In this document: positions 52,083 to 61,826 of the stretch, piece after piece
Layout: each line of letters opens with the position of its first letter
Numbering within the stretch: the stretch's first letter is position 1
Assembly (NCBI GenBank): GCA_013141435.1
Contig: JABFQZ010000008.1
Location: 1-64,000 of the forward strand
Direction of reading: 5' to 3'
DNA: 64,000 nucleotides
DNA from: Ferruginibacter sp.
Lineage (GTDB): Bacteria > Bacteroidota > Bacteroidia > Chitinophagales > Chitinophagaceae
Program-made: the position numbers and the translations under genes
Notes under the pieces: model-generated
The model's database searches: none
What the model was told of the DNA's origin: nothing
The model's input: only the letters and a program-made list of their open reading frames with translations

Positions 52083-53381
52083 ATGAATGTAAATATATTT
52101 TGGTTTAGAAGAGATTTAAGATTAGATGATAACACTGCACTTTTTTATGCCCTTAAAAGCAATTGCCCTGTATTAGCAATTTTTATTTTTGATACAACTA
52201 TATTAAACAAATTAGAAAATAAAAATGATTCAAGAGTTAATTTTATTCATAAATCCATAGAGGAATTACATAAAAAAATAACATTACTCGGAAGTACTTT
52301 ATTGGTTTTACATGGTAAGCCAGAAAAAGTATTTGAAGAATTAATAACAAAATACAACATTGCTAATGTGTTTACTAATAATGATTATGAACCTTATGCT
52401 TTGGAAAGAGATAATAACGTAAAAAGAATTTTAGAAAAAAACAAAATCGCTTTTATAACATACAAAGACCATGTAATCTTTGAAAAATTGGAGGTTGCAA
52501 AAGAAGATGGAAAGCCATATACCATATTTACGCCTTACAGTAAAAAATGGAAAACAACTTTGCAGCAAAATGAAATTAAAATAAATAACTGCCAACAATA
52601 TTTTAATAATTTTTTGCCCCAAACACCTTCAAAAATTTTATCGTTGAAAGAAATAGGTTTTGAAAAAAGCAAACAAAAATTTCCATTAAACTATGTAGAA
52701 ACAGATTTAATAAAAAATTATAAAGCGCAAAGAGATATACCTAGTATTGAAGGCACATCTCACCTTGGCTTACACTTGAGGTTTGGAACGATAAGCATTA
52801 GGCAATTGGCTAAACGTTCAGAAAACCATTCCGAAACTTTTATGAATGAATTAATTTGGAGAGATTTTTATCAAATGATACTTTATAATTTTTCGTATGT
52901 TGGCAAAAGCAAATCGTTTAAGCCAGCTTACGATAAAATTGTATGGAGAAATAGTGAAGAAGACTTTGTAGCTTGGTGTAATGGCAAAACTGGATATCCA
53001 ATTGTAGATGCTGGCATGAACGAATTGAATACAACCGGATTTATGCACAATAGAGTACGAATGATTGTAGCATCTTTTTTATGTAAACATTTACTTTTAG
53101 ATTGGCGGTTAGGCGAAGCCTACTTTGCCGAAAAATTACTAGACTTTGATTTTGCGGCAAACAATGGAGGTTGGCAATGGGCTGCTGGTAGTGGATGCGA
53201 TGCTGCACCGTATTTCAGAATATTTAATCCTTATTTACAAACAAAAAGATTTGATTCCGATTTAAAATACATTAAAAAATGGGTTCCTAATTTTCAAGAA
53301 TTTTCTTATCCAAAGCCTATAGTAGAGCATAGTTTTGCTAGAGATAGATGTTTAAAAATATACAAAGAAGCTCTCAGATAA
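52083..53381 (+). CDS. phrB: Deoxyribodipyrimidine photolyase (cryptochrome/photolyase family)
   Basis: The 432-residue flavoprotein repairs UV pyrimidine dimers using light. 'NIFWFRRDLRLDDNTALFYA' opens the antenna domain. The FAD domain has 'GTSHLGLHLRFGTIS', 'DAGMNELNTTGFMHNRVRM' and 'GGWQWAAGSGCDAAPYFRIF', including the electron-transfer Trp and CPD-binding residues of class I enzymes. It is intact and follows the class IV PLP gene closely. Confidence 0.95.
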   Translation: MNVNIFWFRRDLRLDDNTALFYALKSNCPVLAIFIFDTTILNKLENKNDSRVNFIHKSIEELHKKITLLGSTLLVLHGKPEKVFEELITKYNIANVFTNNDYEPYALERDNNVKRILEKNKIAFITYKDHVIFEKLEVAKEDGKPYTIFTPYSKKWKTTLQQNEIKINNCQQYFNNFLPQTPSKILSLKEIGFEKSKQKFPLNYVETDLIKNYKAQRDIPSIEGTSHLGLHLRFGTISIRQLAKRSENHSETFMNELIWRDFYQMILYNFSYVGKSKSFKPAYDKIVWRNSEEDFVAWCNGKTGYPIVDAGMNELNTTGFMHNRVRMIVASFLCKHLLLDWRLGEAYFAEKLLDFDFAANNGGWQWAAGSGCDAAPYFRIFNPYLQTKRFDSDLKYIKKWVPNFQEFSYPKPIVEHSFARDRCLKIYKEALR

Positions 53382-53421
53382 TTTTATTTATAAAAGCAAA
53401 CCTTCATTCATTTTTATACTA

Positions 53422-54252
53422 ATGTTAGTACAATTTACGTCTTTAAATAGTGGTAGTAATGGCAATTGTTATTACATTGGCAACGATACCGATGCTGTAT
53501 TGATAGATGCTGGCTTAAGCTGTAAAGAAACAGAGAGGCGAATGAAAAGACTTGATTTGTGTATGCAAAAAGTAAAAGCAATATTTGTAAGTCACGAACA
53601 TATAGATCATGTACGTGGGCTTGCAGGCATTGCCGATAAATATGGTATGCCAGTATATATAACACCAGCTACACAAAAAGGTTGCTATCATTTAAATCCA
53701 AAACATGCAGTTTCTTTTATAGCACACACACCAGTAAACATAGGCAGACTAAGCATTACAGCTTTTCCAAAATATCATGATGCTAAAGACCCTCATAGTT
53801 TTATAGTAACTTGTAATGAAAAAACTATTGGTGTGTTTACAGATATTGGAAAACCTTGCAAAAATTTAATTAATTATTTTAAACAATGTAATGCGGCTTT
53901 TTTAGAAGCAAACTACGACGAAGTAATGTTGGCAAACGGCAAATACCCTTCTTTTTTAAAACAACGAATAAGTGGTGGTAATGGGCATTTGAGCAATTTG
54001 CAAGCATTAGATATTTTTAAAAATCATAGGTCAAAATTTATGACACATTTATTTTTAGCACATTTATCTAAAGATAATAATTGCCCAATAATGACAGAAC
54101 AATTATTTAAAACTGTAACGGAAAAAGTTCAAGTAAAAGTGGCAAGTAGGTATGAGGAAATGGCGGTTGTTTGTATTAATTTTTCAGTAGAAAAATTTAA
54201 ACCTATAACATACGGACAGTTAAACCTATTTGACCACAACCTTACCTCTTAA
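53422..54252 (+). CDS. Metallo-beta-lactamase-fold hydrolase, YycJ/WalJ-like
   Basis: The 276-residue protein has 'NSGSNGNCYYI' followed by the metal motif H-x-H-x-D-H at 58-63 ('SHEHIDHVRG'), 'FTDIG' and 'GNGHLSN', matching WalJ/YycJ. Those proteins are double-stranded DNA 5'-exonuclease-type enzymes linked to cell-wall division coordination and mismatch repair. Its 3' end overlaps the convergent gene at 54242 by 11 bp. Confidence 0.88.
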   Translation: MLVQFTSLNSGSNGNCYYIGNDTDAVLIDAGLSCKETERRMKRLDLCMQKVKAIFVSHEHIDHVRGLAGIADKYGMPVYITPATQKGCYHLNPKHAVSFIAHTPVNIGRLSITAFPKYHDAKDPHSFIVTCNEKTIGVFTDIGKPCKNLINYFKQCNAAFLEANYDEVMLANGKYPSFLKQRISGGNGHLSNLQALDIFKNHRSKFMTHLFLAHLSKDNNCPIMTEQLFKTVTEKVQVKVASRYEEMAVVCINFSVEKFKPITYGQLNLFDHNLTS

Positions 54253-55162
54253 AAAATTTAATATACCAAGGAAGATTATTGTATTTAACAAAAAAATAAT
54301 GTTGGTTTATTGGATTCATACTTTGGTAAAAACTTGCAATTCCATCAATGTCTGATCCTTCAAAATCTAATATTAAATTTTGATTTGAAAACTCTTCCAT
54401 TACTTTATAAAATAAAAAATAATTTGCCCTTAATTTTCTTCCATCAATAGTTACAGACGATGCTACATTATATAACCGATTGTTATATTTTAGTAAAACA
54501 ATAGTTGCATATTTTATATTATTGTAGTAAATATTACGAATTATTAAATTGTTTTGTTTTTGCAAATAGGTAGCATTTAGTATTAATGCTTTATAATCTG
54601 TTGAGGTTAATGAGTGCATTTTTTTGTGGTACAAATCTTTATAAAAAAATATTGCTTCTTCTACATTATCCGATTGTATATACTCAAAAAAATTATTAGA
54701 TGCACGCTTTACATTTTTTTTAAAATTATCATTACATGAAAAAAATAAGGCTCCTATATTTTTGTGTAACGAAATAATAAAATTATTTTTATTAGTAACA
54801 TTTAGCAATTTTGTATTATAAACTTCAGTGGCATAATTAAAATTTATTTCGGCAAATTTGAATTTACTCATTAACAATAATATAAATTCATTAATAAGTT
54901 CTTTGCTTAAAACATTTGCACTAAAAATACCTGCTTGTTGCAAAAATGCTGGTTGATACAAATATTTTATTCCAATTTTTTTTCTAAATGTTATTGGCAA
55001 TACTGCTTCGTAATCGTTAAGTATTAAAGCGTCCCAGTTTTTATTAGTACAATTATCTAAATAAAAAGAATGTACATAAATTAAACTATTGTGTGCATTT
55101 ATTACACAAGCATCCCACTTTGTTTTATCAATATCTTTATATGTAAAGTATTTTATTGCCAT
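54242..55162 (-). CDS. GNAT/FemAB-like acyltransferase, unknown substrate
   Basis: The 306-residue protein has a FemAB/GNAT-like layout: an N-terminal sub-domain ending 'YLYQPAFLQQAG' and a C-terminal half with 'NYFLFYKVMEEFSNQNLILD' and 'FEGSDIDGIASFYQSMN', which recalls Bacteroidota 'GNAT N-acetyltransferase' proteins beside peptidases. No substrate can be named. ATG at 55162 overlaps the stop of the upstream M1 peptidase (TGATG), so the two are translationally coupled. A TTG one codon before is less likely. The A/T content is high even for this genome. Confidence 0.65.
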   Translation of the reverse strand: MAIKYFTYKDIDKTKWDACVINAHNSLIYVHSFYLDNCTNKNWDALILNDYEAVLPITFRKKIGIKYLYQPAFLQQAGIFSANVLSKELINEFILLLMSKFKFAEINFNYATEVYNTKLLNVTNKNNFIISLHKNIGALFFSCNDNFKKNVKRASNNFFEYIQSDNVEEAIFFYKDLYHKKMHSLTSTDYKALILNATYLQKQNNLIIRNIYYNNIKYATIVLLKYNNRLYNVASSVTIDGRKLRANYFLFYKVMEEFSNQNLILDFEGSDIDGIASFYQSMNPINQHYFFVKYNNLPWYIKFFKR

Positions 55163-57936
55163 CAAAAATTTGCTTGAGGAAACAAATTTGCAATACTTAG
55201 TTTATGTAAATCTATACTGAAAGAAATGTTTTTTTGAAAACGTTTCGTAGGAATGGTAGATTTAAAATAATCGGCATATACTTTACTGTACAAAATAGGT
55301 ACATAAATATTTACCACATTTTTAAATAACGATATTTCAAAACCTGCATCGTACAATAACCTGCCAGTAGTAGCTCCTTTTTTCCAAGCATCGGCATAAG
55401 TACCAATATCGGCAAATAATTTTATAGGTAGTTTAAAGGGCAACATTTCAAAAAAATTAATTTGCTTCGGAATATCGGTTTTCAAATTTACAGCAACCAA
55501 CCAATTATCTGTTTTACCAATTTTACTACTAAGCAAATCAGTTCTTACTTTAAAAAATCCATCTCTATTCATTATTTGTTGGTTAGCAAAGCCTTCAAAT
55601 TCATTTCTACCTACAAAATAATTGCTATAAGTATAATCTTCGTAACCCTTAGCACCGCTCATGTTTAAGTGGTAAATATCGGTTTTATACTGGGTAGTAA
55701 AACTTTTATTGCCTGTGTAAATAAATTTACCTGCAAATAATCTTACATCCAATCCACCATTTTTTTGAAAATTAAAATAATAATTACCAGTAAAATTTAA
55801 ACGCACAAACCCATCTCCTTGCTCTGCTTGCACAATTGCATTATAAGGATATAGTGCTCGATTATTCTCTACACCAAATTGCAATTGATTTATATATCTT
55901 TTTTCTTTAGGGTAAGTTATTATATCTATATTATTTACAAAATCTCTAGTAAAATTTATTGTAGTCTCGTTTATCAAAAACGATTTTATTTGTACAAATT
56001 TTTTAATAGTACTGCGGGCATTTTTTGCTGCAAATATATATTTTATTGATGGCACTATTTTACTAAACTGTAGTGGATTTTCGGTACCTGTAGAATCTTT
56101 AAATGAGCCACCAGTAAATTTACTTGCTGCACCAGAAATAATTAACCTATCACCTTTTGTAGTTGGACTAAAATTATATTCTACCCTTGCTAAGCCATTT
56201 ATTTTTTTTGTACCAGTAGCATACAACGGCGAAACTATAAAACGAAATTTAGTAGGTGGCAAGCTGTAATTATGTATCAATGCTCCCAACATTATTTTAT
56301 CGTACAAATTATAGCCAATAGATGGAGCAATAGATACATAATTATATTTATCAGTCTGCTTCAAATTAAAGAATGAAGCTAGTTTTACTTTTTTAATAGC
56401 ATTTTTTTCAAGTGCCCCATTTTTATTCAACAAATTAAAGATTGTACTTAAATCTTTGCCTGAAACTTCTTCAGCAATTTGCCTAAAATCTTGGGGCTGA
56501 GGGTGCGCAAATTTATATTTCTCAAAATAAGTTTGCATTAGTTTATCAAATACTTCTATCCCAAGTTCAGTTTCTAATTTTTTCAACCAAGCTCCTGCTT
56601 TTACATAACCAATTAATCCATAATTCACCATCGAAAAATTTTCAGAATTAGTATTTATCGGCTGGTCTTTATTCAAAACATAAATGGTATTTAATAAATT
56701 ATCCTCTATATTTTCTGGTATTCTTTTTGCCAAAAAAGTATTTTTCTTATTTTGCGTTGTTGCAAATAAATTATTGTATCTGGTATCGTAATAAGTGTTC
56801 ATTCCCTCATCCATCCATGGGTATATGCGTTCGTTGCTTGCTAGTATTCCATAAAACCAATTATGTCCTACCTCATGGTTTATCACACTCTCTAGTGATG
56901 CTTCAGAGCCATCTGCAGTTAAAACTGTAATAGTAGGATATTCCATTCCACCTTGTACTTTTGATGCATTATCTACAACACTTACCACATTGTATGGGTA
57001 CTCTCCTATCCAATTACTTTTGGTAGTTATCGCATTTTTTATATTTGTAATACACTTAGCCCAATATTTTTTATTTTTTGGCAATACATAAGCGTAAATA
57101 TCTATAACCCTCCCCGATTTTAAAAGCAATGTATCTGTTTTTACATTAAAATTTTTATCGGCAAACCAAGCAAAATCATGTACATTATTTTGCAAGTAAT
57201 GTAAAGTTTTAGTGGGAGCAACTTTATCAACAAAATCAATATTTGTATTTGCAAAGTTTTTTAATTTTAATTTCTCACTTTCATTTTGCAACTCACCTGT
57301 AGCAGCTACAATATAACTTTGTGGCAAGGTTATTTTTACATCAAAGTTTCCAAACTCACTATAAAATTCGCCTTGGTCTAAATAAGGCATTTCGTGCCAG
57401 CCAGTTTTATCGTACACAGCAGGTTTGGGATACCACTGCGTTATTTGATACGATTGTAATACATGTCCGCCTCTTGAAAAACTATATGGCAATTTTACAT
57501 GAAAAGGTGTTTCAATTTTTATATGCTTACCTGGAGCTAGTGCTTGAGGCAACAAAATTTTTATTATATCTTGATGTTGTGGATGATCTTCCATTACAAC
57601 ATGAATATTATCTACTTTAAAATTTAATTGATTTATATACCCTCTTTTATTTTCTTCCGAAAAATAAAATGCTGTACTTCCATTTTCCAAAAACTGATCA
57701 CTAAAAGCTGTTTTATCATTTTTATATGCATTCGGCCATAAGTGTATCCAAATAAAATTAAGTGTATCTGGCGAATTATTGAAATACTCAATTTGCTCAA
57801 ATCCAGTTAAAGTATTATCAACATCATTGAGCATAACTTCTATTTTAAAGTCATTTTTTTGTTGCCAATATTTTTGTTGTGCTAATACTTTATTAAAAAA
57901 TATAAATAATATTGCAGAAAATATGTATTTTTTCAA
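55162..57936 (-). CDS. M1-family (gluzincin) metallopeptidase, exported
   Basis: The 924-residue protein has a signal peptide (about 1-19). An N-terminal beta-domain precedes the thermolysin-like core with 'NHEVGHNW' (HExxH near residue 353) and the third ligand in 'YPWMDEGMNTYYD'. A long C-terminal beta-rich half follows (about 520-924, many aromatic/polar alternating strands, ending 'LSIANLFPQANF'), which looks like a barrel-type domain. It is therefore an outer-membrane-associated aminopeptidase-like protein. The start is TTG: no ATG exists ahead of the signal peptide. A -7 element (TATTTTTG, 57960-57953) lies on the minus strand just upstream. Confidence 0.85.
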   Translation of the reverse strand: MKKYIFSAILFIFFNKVLAQQKYWQQKNDFKIEVMLNDVDNTLTGFEQIEYFNNSPDTLNFIWIHLWPNAYKNDKTAFSDQFLENGSTAFYFSEENKRGYINQLNFKVDNIHVVMEDHPQHQDIIKILLPQALAPGKHIKIETPFHVKLPYSFSRGGHVLQSYQITQWYPKPAVYDKTGWHEMPYLDQGEFYSEFGNFDVKITLPQSYIVAATGELQNESEKLKLKNFANTNIDFVDKVAPTKTLHYLQNNVHDFAWFADKNFNVKTDTLLLKSGRVIDIYAYVLPKNKKYWAKCITNIKNAITTKSNWIGEYPYNVVSVVDNASKVQGGMEYPTITVLTADGSEASLESVINHEVGHNWFYGILASNERIYPWMDEGMNTYYDTRYNNLFATTQNKKNTFLAKRIPENIEDNLLNTIYVLNKDQPINTNSENFSMVNYGLIGYVKAGAWLKKLETELGIEVFDKLMQTYFEKYKFAHPQPQDFRQIAEEVSGKDLSTIFNLLNKNGALEKNAIKKVKLASFFNLKQTDKYNYVSIAPSIGYNLYDKIMLGALIHNYSLPPTKFRFIVSPLYATGTKKINGLARVEYNFSPTTKGDRLIISGAASKFTGGSFKDSTGTENPLQFSKIVPSIKYIFAAKNARSTIKKFVQIKSFLINETTINFTRDFVNNIDIITYPKEKRYINQLQFGVENNRALYPYNAIVQAEQGDGFVRLNFTGNYYFNFQKNGGLDVRLFAGKFIYTGNKSFTTQYKTDIYHLNMSGAKGYEDYTYSNYFVGRNEFEGFANQQIMNRDGFFKVRTDLLSSKIGKTDNWLVAVNLKTDIPKQINFFEMLPFKLPIKLFADIGTYADAWKKGATTGRLLYDAGFEISLFKNVVNIYVPILYSKVYADYFKSTIPTKRFQKNISFSIDLHKLSIANLFPQANF

Positions 57937-58034
57937 GCTGTAAATGTTTATTCAAAAATACAAAAAAAATAGGCACTTTATATTGCCATTTTAAATAAAG
58001 CCAAATGCACAGTAAAATACAATACGCATCGCAA

Positions 58035-59438
58035 TTATTTTCCTTTCCCCGATAATATAATACGAATACTATGCAACATTATTTTAAAATCTAGCGCAAG
58101 CGAAACGTTTTCTACATATATCAAATCATAAGGCATTCTTTCCAACATCTCATTTATTGATGATGCATATCCAAATTTTACCATTCCCCAACTTGTAAGC
58201 CCTGGTTTTACTTTAAATAAAAATTTATATTCTGGCTGCAATAATATCAGTTTGTCTATAAAAAACTGCCGCTCTGGTCTAGGGCCTACAAAACTCATAT
58301 CTCCTTTTATAATATTCCAAAGTTGTGGCAATTCATCTAATCGCCATTTTCGCATTGTTTTTCCCCATGTTGTAATTCTTACATCATTATCATTGCTAAG
58401 CATTGGACCATCTTTTTCGGCATCTACAGTCATAGATCGTAGTTTATACATCGTAAAAGGAATGCCCTTATATCCAATACGCTCTTGCAAAAAAAATATT
58501 GGACCTTTAGTAGAAATTTTTAGCCTAACAATAGCATATAATAAAATAGGCAACGAAAGTAAAATTCCAAAAACACTTAATACAATATCGTTAAGTCTTT
58601 TTACATTTTGTTTCCATTGTTGCATTTGCCCAAAATGAATATCAATAAGTGGCACACCCATTACATTCGTATTTTGCAAGGTCCCCGTTATTATATCCAA
58701 TGTATCAGGAGTTATTTTTATGTTTACATTCTTATTGCATAATTTTTGTAAAATATCAGTAATAATTCCCCTTTCATTATTTTCTACAGCAATAATTATT
58801 TCTTCAATATTATTATCTTTTACAAGTTCGCTTATAAATAATTTGTTGCTATGAGTTTTAATGCTTGAATTACTAAATTCATTTTTATCATTGCCTACAT
58901 ACAAATAGTCAGTAATAACAAAACCAGATGTATCATTCACATTTTTAAACTTTTTATAAAATTGAATTGCATTGTTGCCAGACCCAATGAGCATTGTTTT
59001 AAAAAACACACTGCCATTTTGCAATTGCTTTTTTGTTATCGATAAAAAAATTACTCTTACCAAAACACTGCAAATTATAATAGGAAAAAGCAATACATAA
59101 AAATCTAAATAATAATCGTAATTATTAGTTCTTGGATTTTTTAAAATAAAGAAAAATAGTAAAAACAAAGAGCCTACAAGGCTAACAACAATAGTTTTAA
59201 AAGCCTCTACCACTCTAGATTTTTGATATAATGAATTGTAAGTACCTGTAAGAAAATGCAAAGTTATCCACCCAATAGTATATAAAAACAGTCCCAAATA
59301 AAACCCAGGTGGCATGCTAAAATTATAGCCTTGTACTTTGGTACGCAAATAATAAAAACTAAGCCAAGTAAATAAGCATACACAAATATCGGCCACTATA
59401 TACCAGCTAATATTTATTCTATTTTGTTTCAATACCAA
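58035..59438 (-). CDS. Polyprenyl-phosphate sugar-1-phosphate transferase
   Basis: The 467-residue enzyme starts a surface polysaccharide by moving a sugar phosphate to undecaprenyl phosphate. Four N-terminal membrane helices (about 12-110), a nucleotide-binding CoA-binding-like domain (about 140-260), one further span and the bacterial sugar transferase domain follow. That last domain contains '[20 protein letters not shown]', '[10 protein letters not shown]', '[20 protein letters not shown]' and 'RPER'. It begins at TTG five nt after the oxidoreductase gene stop, so they form an operon. No glycosyltransferase cluster is nearby. Confidence 0.9.
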   Translation of the reverse strand: MVLKQNRINISWYIVADICVCLFTWLSFYYLRTKVQGYNFSMPPGFYLGLFLYTIGWITLHFLTGTYNSLYQKSRVVEAFKTIVVSLVGSLFLLFFFILKNPRTNNYDYYLDFYVLLFPIIICSVLVRVIFLSITKKQLQNGSVFFKTMLIGSGNNAIQFYKKFKNVNDTSGFVITDYLYVGNDKNEFSNSSIKTHSNKLFISELVKDNNIEEIIIAVENNERGIITDILQKLCNKNVNIKITPDTLDIITGTLQNTNVMGVPLIDIHFGQMQQWKQNVKRLNDIVLSVFGILLSLPILLYAIVRLKISTKGPIFFLQERIGYKGIPFTMYKLRSMTVDAEKDGPMLSNDNDVRITTWGKTMRKWRLDELPQLWNIIKGDMSFVGPRPERQFFIDKLILLQPEYKFLFKVKPGLTSWGMVKFGYASSINEMLERMPYDLIYVENVSLALDFKIMLHSIRIILSGKGK

Positions 59439-59443
59439 TAAAA

Positions 59444-60412
59444 TTATTTAGTAGTTTTATTAATTTTATCAAGTATTTGATGTGCCACTTCCATAGCCCT
59501 ATATCCATCAATAATAGTTACAGGTGTATCGGTATTATTTAAAATAGCATTTTTAAAGGCTACCAATTCATCCATCATGGCATTGCTTTCGGCAACTAAT
59601 GGGTTTGCAATTGCCACAGTTTTTTTCCCTTTTCCAGTATCAATATCAAAAGTAAAAACATTTTTATCAGTAGGTATATTTTGACTAATTACTTCCGTTT
59701 TTTTATCCAAAAAATCTATTCCAATGTACGCATCTTTTTGAAAAATACGCATTTTTCTCATTTTTTTCATAGATATTCTGCTACTAGTAAGGTTAGCAAC
59801 ACAACCATTATCAAACTCAATACGTACGTTAGCAATATCAGGAGTTTCACTCAATACCGAAACTCCATTTGCCGATATATAACTCACATTACTTTTAACT
59901 AAATGAAGTATAATATCAATATCATGTATCATCAAATCTAATATTACACTCACATCAGTACCTCTAGGGTTAAATTGTGCTAACCTGTGTACCTCAATAA
60001 ACATTGGCTCTAACTTATGCGCTTGTAAAGCTACAAAGGCTGGATTAAACCTTTCTACATGGCCCACCTGAAATTTCAAATTAGATTCCTTCGCCAATTT
60101 TAAAAGAGCCTTAGCCTCATCCATTGTGTTTGTTAAAGGCTTTTCTACAAATACATGTTTTCCTTTTCTAAGTGCCAACGCACAAAGTTCATAATGATAT
60201 GTTGTAGGTGCTACAATATCTATAGCATCGCAATTATCCAAAAGCTCTTCAGCATTAAAAAATCTTTTTATTTTGTATTTATCAATCACACTTTTTGCAT
60301 TGGCTTCATCAGTATCACAAAAACCTACAATTTCCACATCTGCCATCCCCATCCAGTTATTCAAATGAAATTTACCTAAATGCCCAGCACCAATTATTCC
60401 AATTTTCAACAT
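59444..60412 (-). CDS. Gfo/Idh/MocA-family oxidoreductase
   Basis: The 322-residue NAD(P)-dependent sugar-type dehydrogenase has the Rossmann '[12 protein letters not shown]' (about 5-16), the catalytic-lysine motif 'VFVEKPLT' and the C-terminal beta-sheet domain with '[14 protein letters not shown]'. Family members oxidise nucleotide sugars, inositols or biliverdin. Linked to a sugar-phosphate transferase, it probably prepares a sugar for surface glycan. The exact substrate is unknown. ATG start; 5 nt from the following gene. Confidence 0.85.
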   Translation of the reverse strand: MLKIGIIGAGHLGKFHLNNWMGMADVEIVGFCDTDEANAKSVIDKYKIKRFFNAEELLDNCDAIDIVAPTTYHYELCALALRKGKHVFVEKPLTNTMDEAKALLKLAKESNLKFQVGHVERFNPAFVALQAHKLEPMFIEVHRLAQFNPRGTDVSVILDLMIHDIDIILHLVKSNVSYISANGVSVLSETPDIANVRIEFDNGCVANLTSSRISMKKMRKMRIFQKDAYIGIDFLDKKTEVISQNIPTDKNVFTFDIDTGKGKKTVAIANPLVAESNAMMDELVAFKNAILNNTDTPVTIIDGYRAMEVAHQILDKINKTTK

Positions 60413-60493
60413 ACATCTTATTTTATCAAATACTTATTCCGTTTAAAAATAAAATTTTATTTTTTTGTTTCCTAACTTAACATCTATGCTCAT

Positions 60494-60551
60494 CTTCATT
60501 GGCGTCGCACATTTCAACTTCAAATCCTTTGGCAACTTTAATTGTATTTTT
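60494..60551 (+). repeat. Dispersed intergenic repeat, copy B
   Basis: The 22-bp core at 60494-60515 is identical to those at 7020 and 25588. It shares 26 identical bases plus a diverged tail (to 60551) with the copy at 25588. It lies between the oxidoreductase start (60412) and the accA stop (60592) and holds no gene. Confidence 0.75.
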
Positions 60552-60591
60552 TTGCAAAAATATAATTAGAAATGTATAATTTCTTAGGAAT

Positions 60592-61560
60592 TTACTCCTC
60601 CCAAAAACCCATATTTCCAAACTTTTTTATTCTAGTTTCTATTCTCTCATCAGCTGGTATTTGTTTCAACTCTTTAATAGTTTTTACAAGATATTTTTTT
60701 ACGTTTTGAGCTGCTTTATCATAATCCCAATGAGCACCACCGTTTGGTTCTGCAATTATATCGTCTACCAAATTAAAATCTAACATATTTTTTGGAGAAA
60801 TTTTTAACTGCTCAGCTGCTATTTCTTTCATATCCCAACTTCTCCACAAAATGCTACTACAATTCTCTGGAGAAATAACAGTGTACCAAGTATTTTCCAA
60901 CATTACCACTTTATCTCCTACTCCTATCCCCAATGCACCTCCACTTGCGCCTTCACCTATTATAACACAAATAATAGGCACCTTTAAGCTAATCATTTCA
61001 AAAATATTTCTAGCAATTGCTTCACCTTGTCCTCGTTCTTCAGCCTCCAAACCTGGGTATGCACCTGGAGTGTCTATTAAAGTAACTACAGGTTTATTAA
61101 ATTTTTCGGCCAATTTCATTAATCGCAATGCCTTTCTATAACCCTCTGGGTTTGCCATTCCAAAATTTCTCAGTTGCCTAGTCTTTGTATTATTTCCTTT
61201 TTGTTGTCCAATAAACATAACTGTTTCGCCATCTAATTGGCCAAATCCACCAATCATCGCTTTATCATCTTTCACATTTCTATCGCCATGTAACTCTATA
61301 AAAGAGTCGCACATTTTTTCAATATACTTTAGCGTATATGGCCTATCGGGGTGCCTACTCATTTGTACCCTTTGCCAAGGAGTTAAATTACCTGTTAGTT
61401 CTATTTTAGTTTGTTCTATCTTTTCATTTAACAATTCAATAGCACTACTCATATCCGTATCAGATTTTTGCTGAGTAATACTTAGTTGCTCTAATTGATC
61501 GTATAATTCTTTAAGTGGTTTTTCAAAATCCAAAAATTGTCTATTGCAAAGTTGTGGCAT
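60592..61560 (-). CDS. accA: Acetyl-CoA carboxylase carboxyltransferase subunit alpha
   Basis: AccA transfers carboxyl from biotin to acetyl-CoA to make malonyl-CoA, with AccD. The 322-residue protein has '[20 protein letters not shown]' and '[19 protein letters not shown]', then the oxyanion-region '[20 protein letters not shown]' and '[20 protein letters not shown]'. It has the normal length and ATG start. accD is not in the window. Its start lies 151 nt from the divergent tRNA. Confidence 0.96.
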   Translation of the reverse strand: MPQLCNRQFLDFEKPLKELYDQLEQLSITQQKSDTDMSSAIELLNEKIEQTKIELTGNLTPWQRVQMSRHPDRPYTLKYIEKMCDSFIELHGDRNVKDDKAMIGGFGQLDGETVMFIGQQKGNNTKTRQLRNFGMANPEGYRKALRLMKLAEKFNKPVVTLIDTPGAYPGLEAEERGQGEAIARNIFEMISLKVPIICVIIGEGASGGALGIGVGDKVVMLENTWYTVISPENCSSILWRSWDMKEIAAEQLKISPKNMLDFNLVDDIIAEPNGGAHWDYDKAAQNVKKYLVKTIKELKQIPADERIETRIKKFGNMGFWEE

Positions 61561-61639
61561 AAATTAATAACACTTTTAAATTGTTAAAATTAGTTTTTAT
61601 TTTATGTAAAAGTATGTGTAAGATTTTTTTTTAAAAAGT

Positions 61640-61672
61640 TTTGTTTTGAAAAACAAAAAATACCTATCTTTG
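61640..61672 (+). promoter_or_regulatory. Consensus promoter for tRNA-Asp
   Basis: TTTG at 61640-61643 and TATCTTTG at 61665-61672 are spaced 21 nt, an exact match to the Bacteroidota consensus. The tRNA begins 40 nt later. It is one of the two best promoters in the window. Confidence 0.75.
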
Positions 61673-61711
61673 CAATCCGAAAAATGAGTACTACTTGTTT
61701 TTAGGGCCAAC

Positions 61712-61785
61712 GGGTTGGTAGTTCAGTTGGTTAGAATGCCGCCCTGTCACGGCGGAGGTCGCGGGTTCGAGTCCCGTCCAGCCCG
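61712..61785 (+). tRNA. tRNA-Asp (anticodon GTC)
   Basis: 74 nt. Acceptor arm GGGTTGG pairs with CCAGCCC (one G-U). The anticodon loop has GTC in CTGTCAC, and the T-arm has GGTTCGAGTCC context. The discriminator is G, and CCA is not encoded. A terminator follows at 61801. Single-gene unit. Confidence 0.97.
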
Positions 61786-61800
61786 CAGAGAAATCTGCTA

Positions 61801-61826
61801 AAACCCACGTTGATCGTGGGTTTTTT
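61801..61826 (+). terminator. Terminator after tRNA-Asp
   Basis: AAACCCACG (61801-61809) pairs with CGTGGGTTT (61815-61823) around a 5-nt loop, followed by T residues to 61826. It is a textbook rho-independent structure 15 nt past the tRNA. Confidence 0.9.
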
